A stretch of 64,000 nt of DNA from Prado023 sp963774745 (GTDB taxonomy: Bacteria; Actinomycetota; Actinomycetes; S36-B12; CAIYMF01), in NCBI GenBank assembly GCA_963774745.1, contig CAVZGE010000010.1:1-64000 (forward strand), read 5' to 3'. How positions within the stretch are numbered: the stretch's first letter is position 1; each line of letters begins with the position of its first letter. The notes below the pieces were generated by a model. It searched no databases. It worked only from the letters and a program-made list of their open reading frames with translations, and was not told where the DNA came from. This document shows, piece after piece, positions 17,168-25,245 of this stretch. The position numbers and the translations under genes were made by a program.

Positions 17168-20086
17168 GCACCTCCGCGCTCGTCGACGAGCGCACCCATG
17201 CAACGGCCGTTCCCCCGGAGCGCCGACCCACCTGGCCCCGGTGGCGGCCGGCGATGCGCCTGGCCATCCGGGACGCGCGGGGCAACCGGGCGCGCTCCCT
17301 GCTGGTCATCGCGCTGGTGGCGCTGCCCGTGGCCCTGGTCGTGGGCGTGTACCTCTTCGGCACGAGCCGGACATGGGGTGAGCTCCAGGCTCCGCGGGAG
17401 TCCCTGGGGACGGCTGCCGCCGGCTCGGCGGAGCCGGTCGGTGCGGAGATGGGGCGTCCCGGGGCGCAGGGATGGACGGACACGCTGCCCCCGGGCTGGC
17501 GCCTGGTCCCGTGGCCCGCGGTGGCGGCCGATCTCGGGGGGCCGATGGGCGGGGAGGGCGTCGGCGGTGCCGGCGGCGACTTCACCGACCCGGTCGTGGG
17601 CGGGCAGGTCGACCTGAGTGCGGGCCGGGTGCCGAGCTCGGCCGACGAGGTCGTGATCACCCCGGGCCTGGCCAGGTCCGCGGGGCTGGGGATCGGCGAC
17701 ACGTGGACAGCGGTCCTGTGGGCCCAGACCGGCGTCGGGGAGAACCGGGCCGTCCCGCTGACGGTCGTCGGCATCGGCGATGTGGCCGGCCAGGGATCGG
17801 GGCCGTCGTTCGTCCTCGGCGGGGTGCCGCCGGGCTGGGCGAGTCGGCCCGGCGGGCCCGAGCGGTTCCTCATCGACTCCCCGACACCGATCACCGCCGA
17901 CCAGGTTGCCGACGCTGCGGGCCTGGGGGTCCACGTCGTCGCGCGCGACGTGCCGATCGAGGACCCCGAGCGTCTGTCGCTGACCCTGACCGACGAGCTG
18001 GTCGTGGGACTTGGCGTGGCCTTCCTCCAGATCGTGATGCTCGCCGGCGCGGCCTTCGCAGTCTCCCTGCGCCGCCGGCAGCGGGAGCTCGCCCTGCTGT
18101 CGGCAGCCGGGGCCGAGCCGGGGGACCTCACGCGCGCGGTCCTGGCCTCGGGCATCCTGCTGGGCGGGATCGGTGCCCTCCTGGGCGTCGCGGTCCCGTG
18201 GCTGGCCCTCGTCGCCGGTCGTCCGGCCCTCGAGTGGCTGTTCGGATGGTCGTTGGCACCCGTGCCGCCGATGGAGCTGGGCATCGTGCTCGTCCCCATC
18301 GTGGGGCTCCTGGCGGCGGTTGCCGCGAGCGTCGTGCCCGCCCGGATGGCCGCACGCATCCCGCTGGCCAAGGCCCTGCGGGCTCGCGACTCCGCGAACG
18401 TGGGGCTGGATCCCGCGGGCCGCGCGCTGGACCGGCTCCCCGCCCGATCGGCGCTCGCGGGGGTGGCGCTGATCGTGGCGGGGGTGCTGTTCCTCGTCGC
18501 CTACCCGGCGGGGTCGGCGGGGGAGGGTGTGGGCGGCTGGCCGATCTGGGCCCTCGGCCTGGCGGTGGTCGTCTGCGAGGTCGGCGTGGTGCTGCTCGCA
18601 CCCATGGTCCTGGCGCTCGTGTCCGGGCACTCCCGGGCGCTACCGCTGTCGGCTCGTCTGGCCAGCCGCGACGCATCGCGCAACCGGCTGCGCAGCTCCT
18701 TCGCGGTGGCGGCCGTCGCCGTGGCGGTCGGGCTGTTGGCGGGCTGCGTGACGTGGCTGAGCTCGGTGCAGTCCGCGGTGCGCGACGCCTACCGGCCGGC
18801 GGCCGCCCCGGGGGCCGCGGTCCTGGCCCGAACCACCGACCAGGTCCGATGGGGGGCGCTGGGCGAGGGGGAGCGTGCGGCGGTCGCCACGGAGTTCCCC
18901 GCAGCGCAGGTGGCCCTGATCGGTGTCGGTCCCACCTGGGACTCCTTCTCCGGGGAGTCGCTGGCTGTGCGCAGCCAGTGCGATCCCCGGGACGGCCTCG
19001 GCGTCGCGGGGGATGCGCTGGAGATCATGGACAGGACCAGCAGGGCGTCCCTGGCCGCCACCCTGGCGGCCGACGACCCGTGCCTGGCCCCGGACCCCGC
19101 GGGGAGCCCCGTCTGGCCGATGAGCGTGATCGGCCACCCGTCGGACACGCGGCCGGGACTCGTCGTGGCCGACGCCGACGGCGCGGCCCTCCTGCTCGGT
19201 CGGGAGGACCCGATCGTCCGGCAGCAGCTCGAGTCTGGCGGGGCAGTGGCCCTGGCCCCATCGGCTGTGGTGGACGGACGGGTCCGCATCGCTGCTGACC
19301 CGCGGCCGATCGACTCGGTGGGTGCCGGATCGCCGCAGTTCCGCCGGGGCCCGCGTGCGGACATCCCCGCGGTCGTCGTGGACTCGCCCTACGCCCCCGC
19401 TGCTGTCATCGTCGCGCCGGGCGCGCTGGAGGGCCGAGGGCCTCCCGGTGCCGCGCAACGCGATCCTGGTCGTGCCACCTGGACCGATCCCGGGCCTCCA
19501 ACCCTGGACCGACCAGTTGGTGAGCGCCGCCGGCCTCCAGGTGATGTCGGTCGAGGCCGGATCCCCAGCGGCCTGGATGGGGAGCGGGGACTGGGGTCGG
19601 CTGGTGACGATCGGCCCGGTGGAGGTGGGCTGGCGGCTGATCGTGGGACCCCTGGCCTTCGCCCTGGTGGCGACCGTCCTGGTCACCGCACTCGCCCTCG
19701 GCGATGCCCGTCCGGAGCTGGCGACGATGGCTGCCGTGGGCGCCAGCCCAGGGGTGCGCCGGCGGTTCGCGATGTGGGCCGCGATCGTCGTGGCGGCCGT
19801 CGGCTCGGCGTTGGGCGCCCTGGCGGGCATCGCCCCGGCGTGGGCGGCACTGCGTTCCGCCGACCTCCTCACCGATCCCGCCACCTGCCTGTGGTCCCCG
19901 GTGCAACCCGGTCCAGCCGACGGCGTCCTGCGCGAGCTGGGGACGGTGCACTGTGACCTCCCACTGGACATCCCGCTCGACATCCCGTGGACGTGGCTGG
20001 CCGTGGTGGTCATCGGGCTGCCCGTCGCAGCGGGCCTGCTGTTCCTCGTGGCCACGCCGTCCCGGGTCGTGCTGCCGCGGCGCTGA
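17164..20086 (+). pseudogene. FtsX-like ABC permease, frameshifted as read
   Basis: Partner membrane protein of the ATPase upstream. The first frame (17164 to about 19432) has an N-terminal membrane segment (SLLVIALVALPVALVVGVYL), an extracytoplasmic region, an FtsX domain (LRRRQRELALLSAAGAEPGD) and further membrane helices. The second frame, from about 19433 to 20086, has GLPVPRNAILVVPPGPIPGL and the last FtsX segment (ARPELATMAAVGASPGVRRR). One extra G in the GGG run at 19431-19433 separates them: CTG-GAG-GCC-GAG would restore ALEAEGLPVP. The repaired protein would be 973 aa. Substrate is unknown; drug, peptide or lipoprotein-related export is typical of the family. Confidence 0.85.
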
Positions 20087-20088
20087 CG

Positions 20089-20127
20089 CGGGCGGGCCGG
20101 CGGCACAGGGGACCGCCGGCCCGCCCG
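20089..20127 (+). terminator. Terminator after the ABC exporter
   Basis: A perfect 15-bp stem, CGGGCGGGCCGGCGG (20089-20103) with CCGCCGGCCCGCCCG (20113-20127) and a 9-nt loop, starts two bases after the permease stop. A short T-run (GTTTGG) follows. Confidence 0.85.
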
Positions 20128-20165
20128 GTTTGGCCGATCCACCCCCGGGCGGCGACGATGTCCCG

Positions 20166-21854
20166 ATGGGCCACCTCGACGTCGCGCGGATCACCTTCGC
20201 GCTGCCCGACGGGCGGGTGCTGCTCGACGAGGTGTCGTTCAAGGTGCCCGAGGGGAAGGTGACGGCACTGGTCGGGGCCAACGGTTCCGGCAAGTCCACG
20301 CTCATGCGGATGATCGCCGGCGACGAGCCGGTCCAGTCCGGCGCGATCACCCGGGTCGGGTCGTTGGGGATCATGCGCCAGTTCGTGGGGCACATGGCGA
20401 CCGGGACGCTTCGCGACCTGCTGCTGGCCGTGGCACCACCGGCGCTGGCCGCTGCAGCAGCCGAGCTCGACGCCGCGGAGCTGGCCATGATGGACGCAGA
20501 CGATGAGGCGACGCAGATGCGTTACGCCCACGCGATCGCCGAGTGGGCCGAGTCCGGCGGCTACGACCTCGAGGTCGTGTGGGATGTCGTCGCGGTCTCG
20601 GCCCTGGGGGTCCCGTTCGCCCAGGCCCAGTACCGCGAGCTGGCCACGCTCTCCGGTGGCGAGCAGAAGCGGATAGTCCTCGAGGCGCTGTTCCGGGGCC
20701 CCGACGAAGTCCTGCTGCTCGACGAGCCGGACAACTACCTCGACGTGCCGGGCAAGCTCTGGCTCGAGCAGCGTCTCCGGGAGACGCCCAAGAGCGTCCT
20801 GCTCATCAGCCACGACCGGGAGCTGCTGGCCAACGCCGCGGACGTGATCGTGACGATCGAGCTCGGTGGCGCCGGCAACACCGCGTGGACGCACCCGGGC
20901 AGCTTCACGACCTATCACGAGGCGCGCGCTGCTCGGTTCGACCGCCTCGACGAGCTCACCCGCCGGTGGGACGAGGAGCATGCCAAGCTCAAGGCGCTCG
21001 TCCAGTACTACAAGACCAAGGCGGCCTACAACGACGGCCTGGCCTCGCGCCTGCAGGCCGCCCGGACCCGCCTTGCCAAGTTCGAGGAGGCCGGCCCACC
21101 AGAGGCGCAGCCGATCAAGCAGGCCGTGACGATGCGCCTGCGCGGGGGTCGTACCGGCAAGCGCGCCGTGGTGTGCGCGGGCCTGTCCCTGGCCACGCCG
21201 GCCGGCGAGCAGCTCGTGGCGCCGTTCGACCTCGAGGTCTGGTTCGGCGACCGGGTGGCGGTCCTGGGCGCGAACGGCTCGGGCAAGTCGCACTTCCTGC
21301 GCCTTCTCGCGGCCGGTGGCTCGGAGCCGGACCTGGAGCACGAGCCGGTCTCGGACGTCGTGATCGAGCCGGTCCTGCACTCCGGCCGTGCCCGGTTGGG
21401 GGCGCGGGTCCGGCCCGGATGGTTCGCCCAGACCCACGCGCATCCCGAATGGCTGGGCCGGACGCTGCTCGAGATCCTGCACCGTGGGGACGAGCACCGC
21501 GACGGGCTGGGCCGGGAGGCCGCTGCCCGGGTCCTGGACCGCTACGAGCTGGCCCGCGCCGGCGAGCAGGCGTTCGAGCTGCTCTCCGGTGGGCAGCAGG
21601 CGCGGTTCCAGGTCCTGCTGCTCGAACTGTCCGGGGCGACGATGCTGCTGCTCGACGAGCCGACCGACAACCTCGACATGGCCTCCGCCGAGGCGCTGGA
21701 GGAGGGGCTGGCAGCCTTCGCCGGGACGGTCCTGGCGGTCACGCACGACCGCTGGTTCACCCGTGGCTTCGACCGGTTCCTGGTGTTCGGCGCCGACGGC
21801 CGGGTCCGCGAGACCGAGGCCCCCGTCTGGGACGAGGCCCGCGCGGCGCGCTGA
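20166..21854 (+). CDS. ABC-F family ATPase (ribosome-associated or resistance type)
   Basis: A soluble 562-aa protein with two ABC domains and no membrane segments, the ABC-F layout. Domain 1 has Walker A GANGSGKST (38-45) and LSGGEQKR followed by LLLDEPDNYLDVP; domain 2 has GANGSGKSHF and LSGGQQARFQ followed by LLLDEPTDNLDMAS. Between them is a charged linker (EEHAKLKALVQYYKTKAAYN) of the kind that reaches the ribosomal P/E sites. Such proteins protect or rescue ribosomes. I chose ATG 20166, which begins right at the first beta strand; the frame is open further upstream. Confidence 0.9.
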   Translation: MGHLDVARITFALPDGRVLLDEVSFKVPEGKVTALVGANGSGKSTLMRMIAGDEPVQSGAITRVGSLGIMRQFVGHMATGTLRDLLLAVAPPALAAAAAELDAAELAMMDADDEATQMRYAHAIAEWAESGGYDLEVVWDVVAVSALGVPFAQAQYRELATLSGGEQKRIVLEALFRGPDEVLLLDEPDNYLDVPGKLWLEQRLRETPKSVLLISHDRELLANAADVIVTIELGGAGNTAWTHPGSFTTYHEARAARFDRLDELTRRWDEEHAKLKALVQYYKTKAAYNDGLASRLQAARTRLAKFEEAGPPEAQPIKQAVTMRLRGGRTGKRAVVCAGLSLATPAGEQLVAPFDLEVWFGDRVAVLGANGSGKSHFLRLLAAGGSEPDLEHEPVSDVVIEPVLHSGRARLGARVRPGWFAQTHAHPEWLGRTLLEILHRGDEHRDGLGREAAARVLDRYELARAGEQAFELLSGGQQARFQVLLLELSGATMLLLDEPTDNLDMASAEALEEGLAAFAGTVLAVTHDRWFTRGFDRFLVFGADGRVRETEAPVWDEARAAR

Positions 21855-21864
21855 CCTGTGCGGC

Positions 21865-21888
21865 CGCGGGGGCGAACCCGCCCCCGCG
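21865..21888 (+). terminator. Terminator after the ABC-F gene
   Basis: CGCGGGGGCG (21865-21874), AACC loop and CGCCCCCGCG (21879-21888): a perfect 10-bp stem 11 bases after the stop codon. No T-tract. Confidence 0.75.
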
Positions 21889-22017
21889 AAGCCCCGCCCG
21901 CCCGCGCGCCCGCCCGGTCCCGTGATCCATTCAGGTTCTTGCGCCTAGAGAGTCGCCACCATGCATGGATCACCGAGGAGGTGAGGGTGGTGATGGGCGA
22001 CGGCGGATATGGGGCGG

Positions 22018-22344
22018 TCAGTCGTGGGGGGACCAGCGGTGGCGGTCGAGGTCCACTCGCGGGCCGTTCGGCCCGGGGAGCACCAGCACCCCCTCGGCGC
22101 GCAGGCGTTCGGTGGCCGAGACCTCGTGGCCGGGCGCCAGGTACCCGCCGGCGCGCACGACCCGCCACCACGGGACGCCGCCGCCGAACCGTGCCAGGGA
22201 CGTGCCGACGGCCCGCGGTGCGCGGGAGCCCAGCCGCTCGGCGACGTCGCCGTAGGTGAGCACGCGCCCCGGGGGGATGGTGGCGACCAGATCGAGCACG
22301 CGCTCGGCGAACGGCGTGGGTAGCACGGGAAGAGTGTCGCCCAT
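22018..22344 (-). CDS. Alkyltransferase-like protein (MGMT fold, no active Cys)
   Basis: A 108-aa protein of the MGMT C-terminal domain type: FAERVLDLVATIPPGRVLTY, then DVAERLGSRAPRAVG. Where O6-methylguanine transferases have PCHRV, it has PWWRVV, so the methyl-accepting Cys is replaced by Trp. Such ATL proteins bind O6-alkylguanine and hand it to nucleotide excision repair. I used the ATG at 22344; the longer frame to 22497 has no family match. It is a single gene pointing away from rplM. Confidence 0.85.
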   Translation of the reverse strand: MGDTLPVLPTPFAERVLDLVATIPPGRVLTYGDVAERLGSRAPRAVGTSLARFGGGVPWWRVVRAGGYLAPGHEVSATERLRAEGVLVLPGPNGPRVDLDRHRWSPHD

Positions 22345-22372
22345 CGGCCTCTGCCCGGGTACTGCCGGCGGC

Positions 22373-22426
22373 CGACGATGCGCCCCACCCGGGGACCTCC
22401 GGGTGAGTCGACGATGCACCCCGCCC
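22373..22426 (+). repeat. Imperfect 18-bp direct repeat upstream of the ATL gene
   Basis: CGACGATGCGCCCCACCC (22373-22390) recurs with two changes at 22409-22426, 36 bp apart. It lies just upstream of the ATL start on the minus strand, a possible regulatory position, but no known site is recognised. Confidence 0.35.
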
Positions 22427-22457
22427 ATGGCACTCGCCAGTGCGTCAACTCGGCGAT

Positions 22458-22486
22458 TTGGCGCCCCCGCCTCGCCCCGGTACCCT
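22458..22486 (+). promoter_or_regulatory. Promoter of rplM-rpsI
   Basis: TTGGCG (22458-22463), a 17-bp spacer and TACCCT (22481-22486) fit the actinobacterial vegetative consensus. The transcript would have a leader of about 125 nt before rplM; no other gene lies in it. Confidence 0.6.
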
Positions 22487-22616
22487 AGAGGGAGCATTGC
22501 GCGGGTTCATCCTGCGCGTGTTGAACGGTCCCGGAGCGCGATCGACGGGTCGCGCGAGCGGCCGGCGCCGATGCCCGAGCCGTTCGACCATCACACGGAC
22601 ACGAACGAAGGCTCTG

Positions 22617-23060
22617 ATGCGCACGTACAGCCCCAAGGCTGGCGAGATCACCCGCCAGTGGCACGTCATCGACGCGACCGACGTCGTCCTCGGCCGGTTG
22701 GCCTCCCAGGCCGCCGTCCTCCTGCGCGGCAAGCACAAGCCGACGTTCGCCCCGCACGTTGACACCGGTGACTTCGTCATCATCATCAACGCCGAGAAGG
22801 TGGCGCTGTCCGGCGCCAAGCGCGAGCAGAAGATGGACTACCGCCACTCCGGGTACCCGGGCGGCCTGCGCGCCACCTCGTACGCCGACCTGCTGGCGAC
22901 CAACCCGCGGCGCGCTGTGGAGAAGGCCGTCAAGGGCATGCTCCCGCACAACAAGCTCGGCCGCGCCCAGTCCGCCAAGCTCAAGGTCTACGCCGGCCCC
23001 GAGCACCCCCATGCGGCGCAGCAGCCCGTGCCGTTCACGATCTCCCAGGTCGCGCAGTAA
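22617..23060 (+). CDS. rplM: 50S ribosomal protein L13
   Basis: L13, 147 aa, an early assembly protein. The ATG at 22617 gives MRTYSPKAGEITRQWHVIDA, then VLGRLASQAAVLLRGKHKP and MLPHNKLGRAQSAKLKVY, all diagnostic. The upstream open frame is leader sequence. rpsI follows after 34 bases in the same transcript. Confidence 0.98.
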   Translation: MRTYSPKAGEITRQWHVIDATDVVLGRLASQAAVLLRGKHKPTFAPHVDTGDFVIIINAEKVALSGAKREQKMDYRHSGYPGGLRATSYADLLATNPRRAVEKAVKGMLPHNKLGRAQSAKLKVYAGPEHPHAAQQPVPFTISQVAQ

Positions 23061-23094
23061 GCGCCACGGCGACCCCGTCAAACGAAAGGAACCC

Positions 23095-23592
23095 GTGGCT
23101 GTGAGCACCGAGACCACGCAGGCCGTCGATGAGGTCATCGAGGGCAACTACTCCACCGAGACTCCCGAGACCCCCGAGACCAAGGCCCCGCGCCCCGTCA
23201 TGACCGCCCCCGGGGCTGCCACTGGCCGGCGCAAGGAGGCCGTCGCCCGCGTGCGCATCGTCCCGGGCACCGGCGTCTGGACGATCAACGGCCGGACCCT
23301 GGAGAACTACTTCCCGAACAAGGTCCACCAGCAGCTGGTGAACGAGCCGTTCCGCACCCTCGAGCTCGATGGCGCCTACGACGTCATCGCGCGCATCGAC
23401 GGCGGTGGCATCACTGGGCAGGCCGGCGCGCTGCGCCTGGGCATCGCCCGCTGCCTCAACGAGATCGACGAGGAGGCCAACCGCCCCGCGCTGAAGAAGG
23501 CCGGCTTCCTGACGCGGGACGCCCGGATCAAGGAGCGCAAGAAGTACGGCCTGAAGAAGGCCCGCAAGGCCCCCCAGTACTCCAAGCGATGA
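23095..23592 (+). CDS. rpsI: 30S ribosomal protein S9
   Basis: S9, 165 aa, whose C-terminal KR tail contacts P-site tRNA. An acidic N-terminal extension of about 40 residues precedes the core (GRRKEAVARVRIVPGTGVW). The end RKKYGLKKARKAPQYSKR is invariant. Two GTG codons are possible starts, 23095 and 23101; GAAAGGA lies at 23084-23090, which is 4 or 10 bases upstream respectively. The gene is followed by hairpins and a terminator. Confidence 0.96.
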   Translation: MAVSTETTQAVDEVIEGNYSTETPETPETKAPRPVMTAPGAATGRRKEAVARVRIVPGTGVWTINGRTLENYFPNKVHQQLVNEPFRTLELDGAYDVIARIDGGGITGQAGALRLGIARCLNEIDEEANRPALKKAGFLTRDARIKERKKYGLKKARKAPQYSKR

Positions 23593-23690
23593 GAGAGGGA
23601 GGGCGCGCTTGCGCGACCTCCTGAGCGAAGAGTGCCGGAGCGTCGCTGCGAAGCAGCGGCGACTCCAAGCGCTGAGTCCGGGCAGGATCC
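23579..23690 (+). repeat. Hairpin insertion copying the 3' end of rpsI
   Basis: ACTCCAAGCG at the end of rpsI (23579-23588) is repeated at 23662-23671, followed in each case by a near-identical TGAG. The 83 bp in between contain two hairpins: GGAGGGCGCGC with GCGCGACCTCC around 23598-23621, and GTCGCTGC with GCAGCGGCGAC around 23642-23663. The layout resembles the one after rpsN (3391-3454). Confidence 0.6.
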
Positions 23691-23709
23691 GTCCTGCGGC
23701 CGACCACAC

Positions 23710-23738
23710 GCCCCCGCCGGGTTCGCCCCGGCGGGGGC
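23710..23738 (+). terminator. Terminator of rplM-rpsI
   Basis: GCCCCCGCCGGG (23710-23721), TTCGC loop and CCCGGCGGGGGC (23727-23738) form a perfect 12-bp stem upstream of the glmM promoter. Confidence 0.8.
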
Positions 23739-23787
23739 ATCGGCGTCTGGCGGCGCGGTCGTCGACCGGTCCCACCGCCCCGCGCAC

Positions 23788-23793
23788 TAGGCT
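23788..23793 (+). promoter_or_regulatory. Likely -10 element for glmM
   Basis: TAGGCT at 23788-23793, 34 bp before the glmM start, fits the consensus -10. The -35 is weak (around GACCGG at 23764-23769). The 235-base gap 23593-23827 also contains the rpsI-derived hairpins and terminator. Confidence 0.45.
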
Positions 23794-23827
23794 CTGAGAC
23801 CGGATCCGCTCGACCAGGAGGTAGGAC

Positions 23828-25189
23828 GTGGGAACGCTGTTCGGCACGGATGGGGTCCGGGGGCTGGCCAACCGGGACTTGACGGCGGACCTTGCGCTGG
23901 ACCTGGCGGCCGCCGCCGCCCACGTCCTCGGTGAGCTCGGCGAGCTGCACTCCGGACGCCCGGGTGCCCGGCCGCGCGCCGTGGTGGGCCGCGACCCGCG
24001 GGCCAGCGGCGAGTTCCTCGAGGCGGCCACCGTCGCCGGCCTGGCCAGCGCAGGCCTGGACGTGCTGGTCCTCGGGGTGCTGCCCACGCCGGCGGTCGCG
24101 CACCTGACCGCGGAGCTCGGGGTGGACCTCGGCGTGATGATCTCCGCGTCGCACAACCCGATGCCGGACAACGGGATCAAGTTCTTCGCCCGCGGGGGCC
24201 ACAAGCTGGCCGACGAGGTGGAGGAGCACATCGAGGCCCGGCTCGGTGAGCCCTGGCAGCGCCCCATCGGTGCCGGCGTCGGCCGGGTCGTGCACTACGA
24301 CGACGCCCTGGGGGACTACGTCGAGCACCTGCTCTCGTGCACCCCCAACCGTCTCACCGGCCTGCGGGTCGTCGTGGACACGGGCAACGGTGCGGCGTCG
24401 GGGGCGTCCCCCCGGGCGCTGCGCCGGATGGGGGCAGAAGTCCTGGCGATCCATTCCAGCCCCGACGGCTACAACATCAACGAGGGGTGCGGATCCACCC
24501 ACATGGCTGACCTGCGGGAGGCTGTGGTCGAACACGGGTACGACGTCGGGATCGCTCATGACGGGGACGCCGACCGATGCCTGGCAGTCGATGCCCAGGG
24601 CAACGTCGTCGACGGTGACCAGATCATGGCGATCCTCGCCCTGGCCAAGCGCGACCGGGGGCGGTTGGTCGACGACACGGTGGTGGCCACCGTCATGTCC
24701 AACCTCGGTTTCAAGCTCGCGATGCAGCGTGAGGGGATCACCGTCGTCGAGACGGGCGTCGGGGACCGCTACGTCCTCGAGGCGATGCGCGCCCATGGGT
24801 ACAGCCTGGGCGGGGAGCAGAGCGGCCACGTCGTCCTGCTCGACTACGCGACCACCGGGGACGGGACCCTGACCGCACTGCACCTGCTGGCCCGGATGGC
24901 CGACACGCACACGCCACTGGCGGAGCTGGCGGCCGTCATGACCAAGCTGCCCCAGGTGCTGATCAACGTCCGCGACGTCGACCGGGCGGCGGTCGGCAGC
25001 GCCCCGGGCCTCGCAGCCGCGGTGGCGGTGGCGGCGGCCCGGCTCGGGGACACCGGTCGGGTCCTGCTGCGCCCGAGCGGGACCGAGCCTCTGGTCCGCG
25101 TGATGGTGGAGGCGCCCACGGACGCCGAGGCCCGGATCGTCGCCGAGGAGCTGGCCGCGGCCGTCTCGCGGGAGATCCCCCTGGTGTAG
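23828..25189 (+). CDS. glmM: Phosphoglucosamine mutase
   Basis: Converts glucosamine-6-phosphate to glucosamine-1-phosphate on the way to UDP-GlcNAc, 453 aa. It starts MGTLFGTDGVRGLAN at a GTG preceded by AGGAGGT (23816-23822). The phosphoserine loop SASHNP places the catalytic Ser at 108; the metal loop is DGDADRCLAVD and the sugar loop GGEQSGH. The phosphate-binding RPSGTEPLVRV is near the C-terminus. glmS, the preceding pathway step, is the next gene. Confidence 0.97.
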   Translation: MGTLFGTDGVRGLANRDLTADLALDLAAAAAHVLGELGELHSGRPGARPRAVVGRDPRASGEFLEAATVAGLASAGLDVLVLGVLPTPAVAHLTAELGVDLGVMISASHNPMPDNGIKFFARGGHKLADEVEEHIEARLGEPWQRPIGAGVGRVVHYDDALGDYVEHLLSCTPNRLTGLRVVVDTGNGAASGASPRALRRMGAEVLAIHSSPDGYNINEGCGSTHMADLREAVVEHGYDVGIAHDGDADRCLAVDAQGNVVDGDQIMAILALAKRDRGRLVDDTVVATVMSNLGFKLAMQREGITVVETGVGDRYVLEAMRAHGYSLGGEQSGHVVLLDYATTGDGTLTALHLLARMADTHTPLAELAAVMTKLPQVLINVRDVDRAAVGSAPGLAAAVAVAAARLGDTGRVLLRPSGTEPLVRVMVEAPTDAEARIVAEELAAAVSREIPLV

Positions 25190-25232
25190 GCGCGTCGGCC
25201 CGGGACCTCGCCGGGGGTGCCGGCCTGGCGGT

Positions 25233-25238
25233 TACCCT
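25233..25238 (+). promoter_or_regulatory. Probable -10 for a leaderless glmS transcript
   Basis: TACCCT ends 7 bases before the glmS ATG (25246) and no ribosome-binding site is visible, which fits a leaderless mRNA. No clear -35 is seen. Confidence 0.4.
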
Positions 25239-25245
25239 TGTGCCC

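Noticed and set aside
21922..21973. 9-bp inverted repeat GTGATCCAT/ATGGATCAC with a 34-bp spacer
   Set aside because: Lies between two gene ends with no promoter to regulate; could occur by chance. Too weak to list as an operator.
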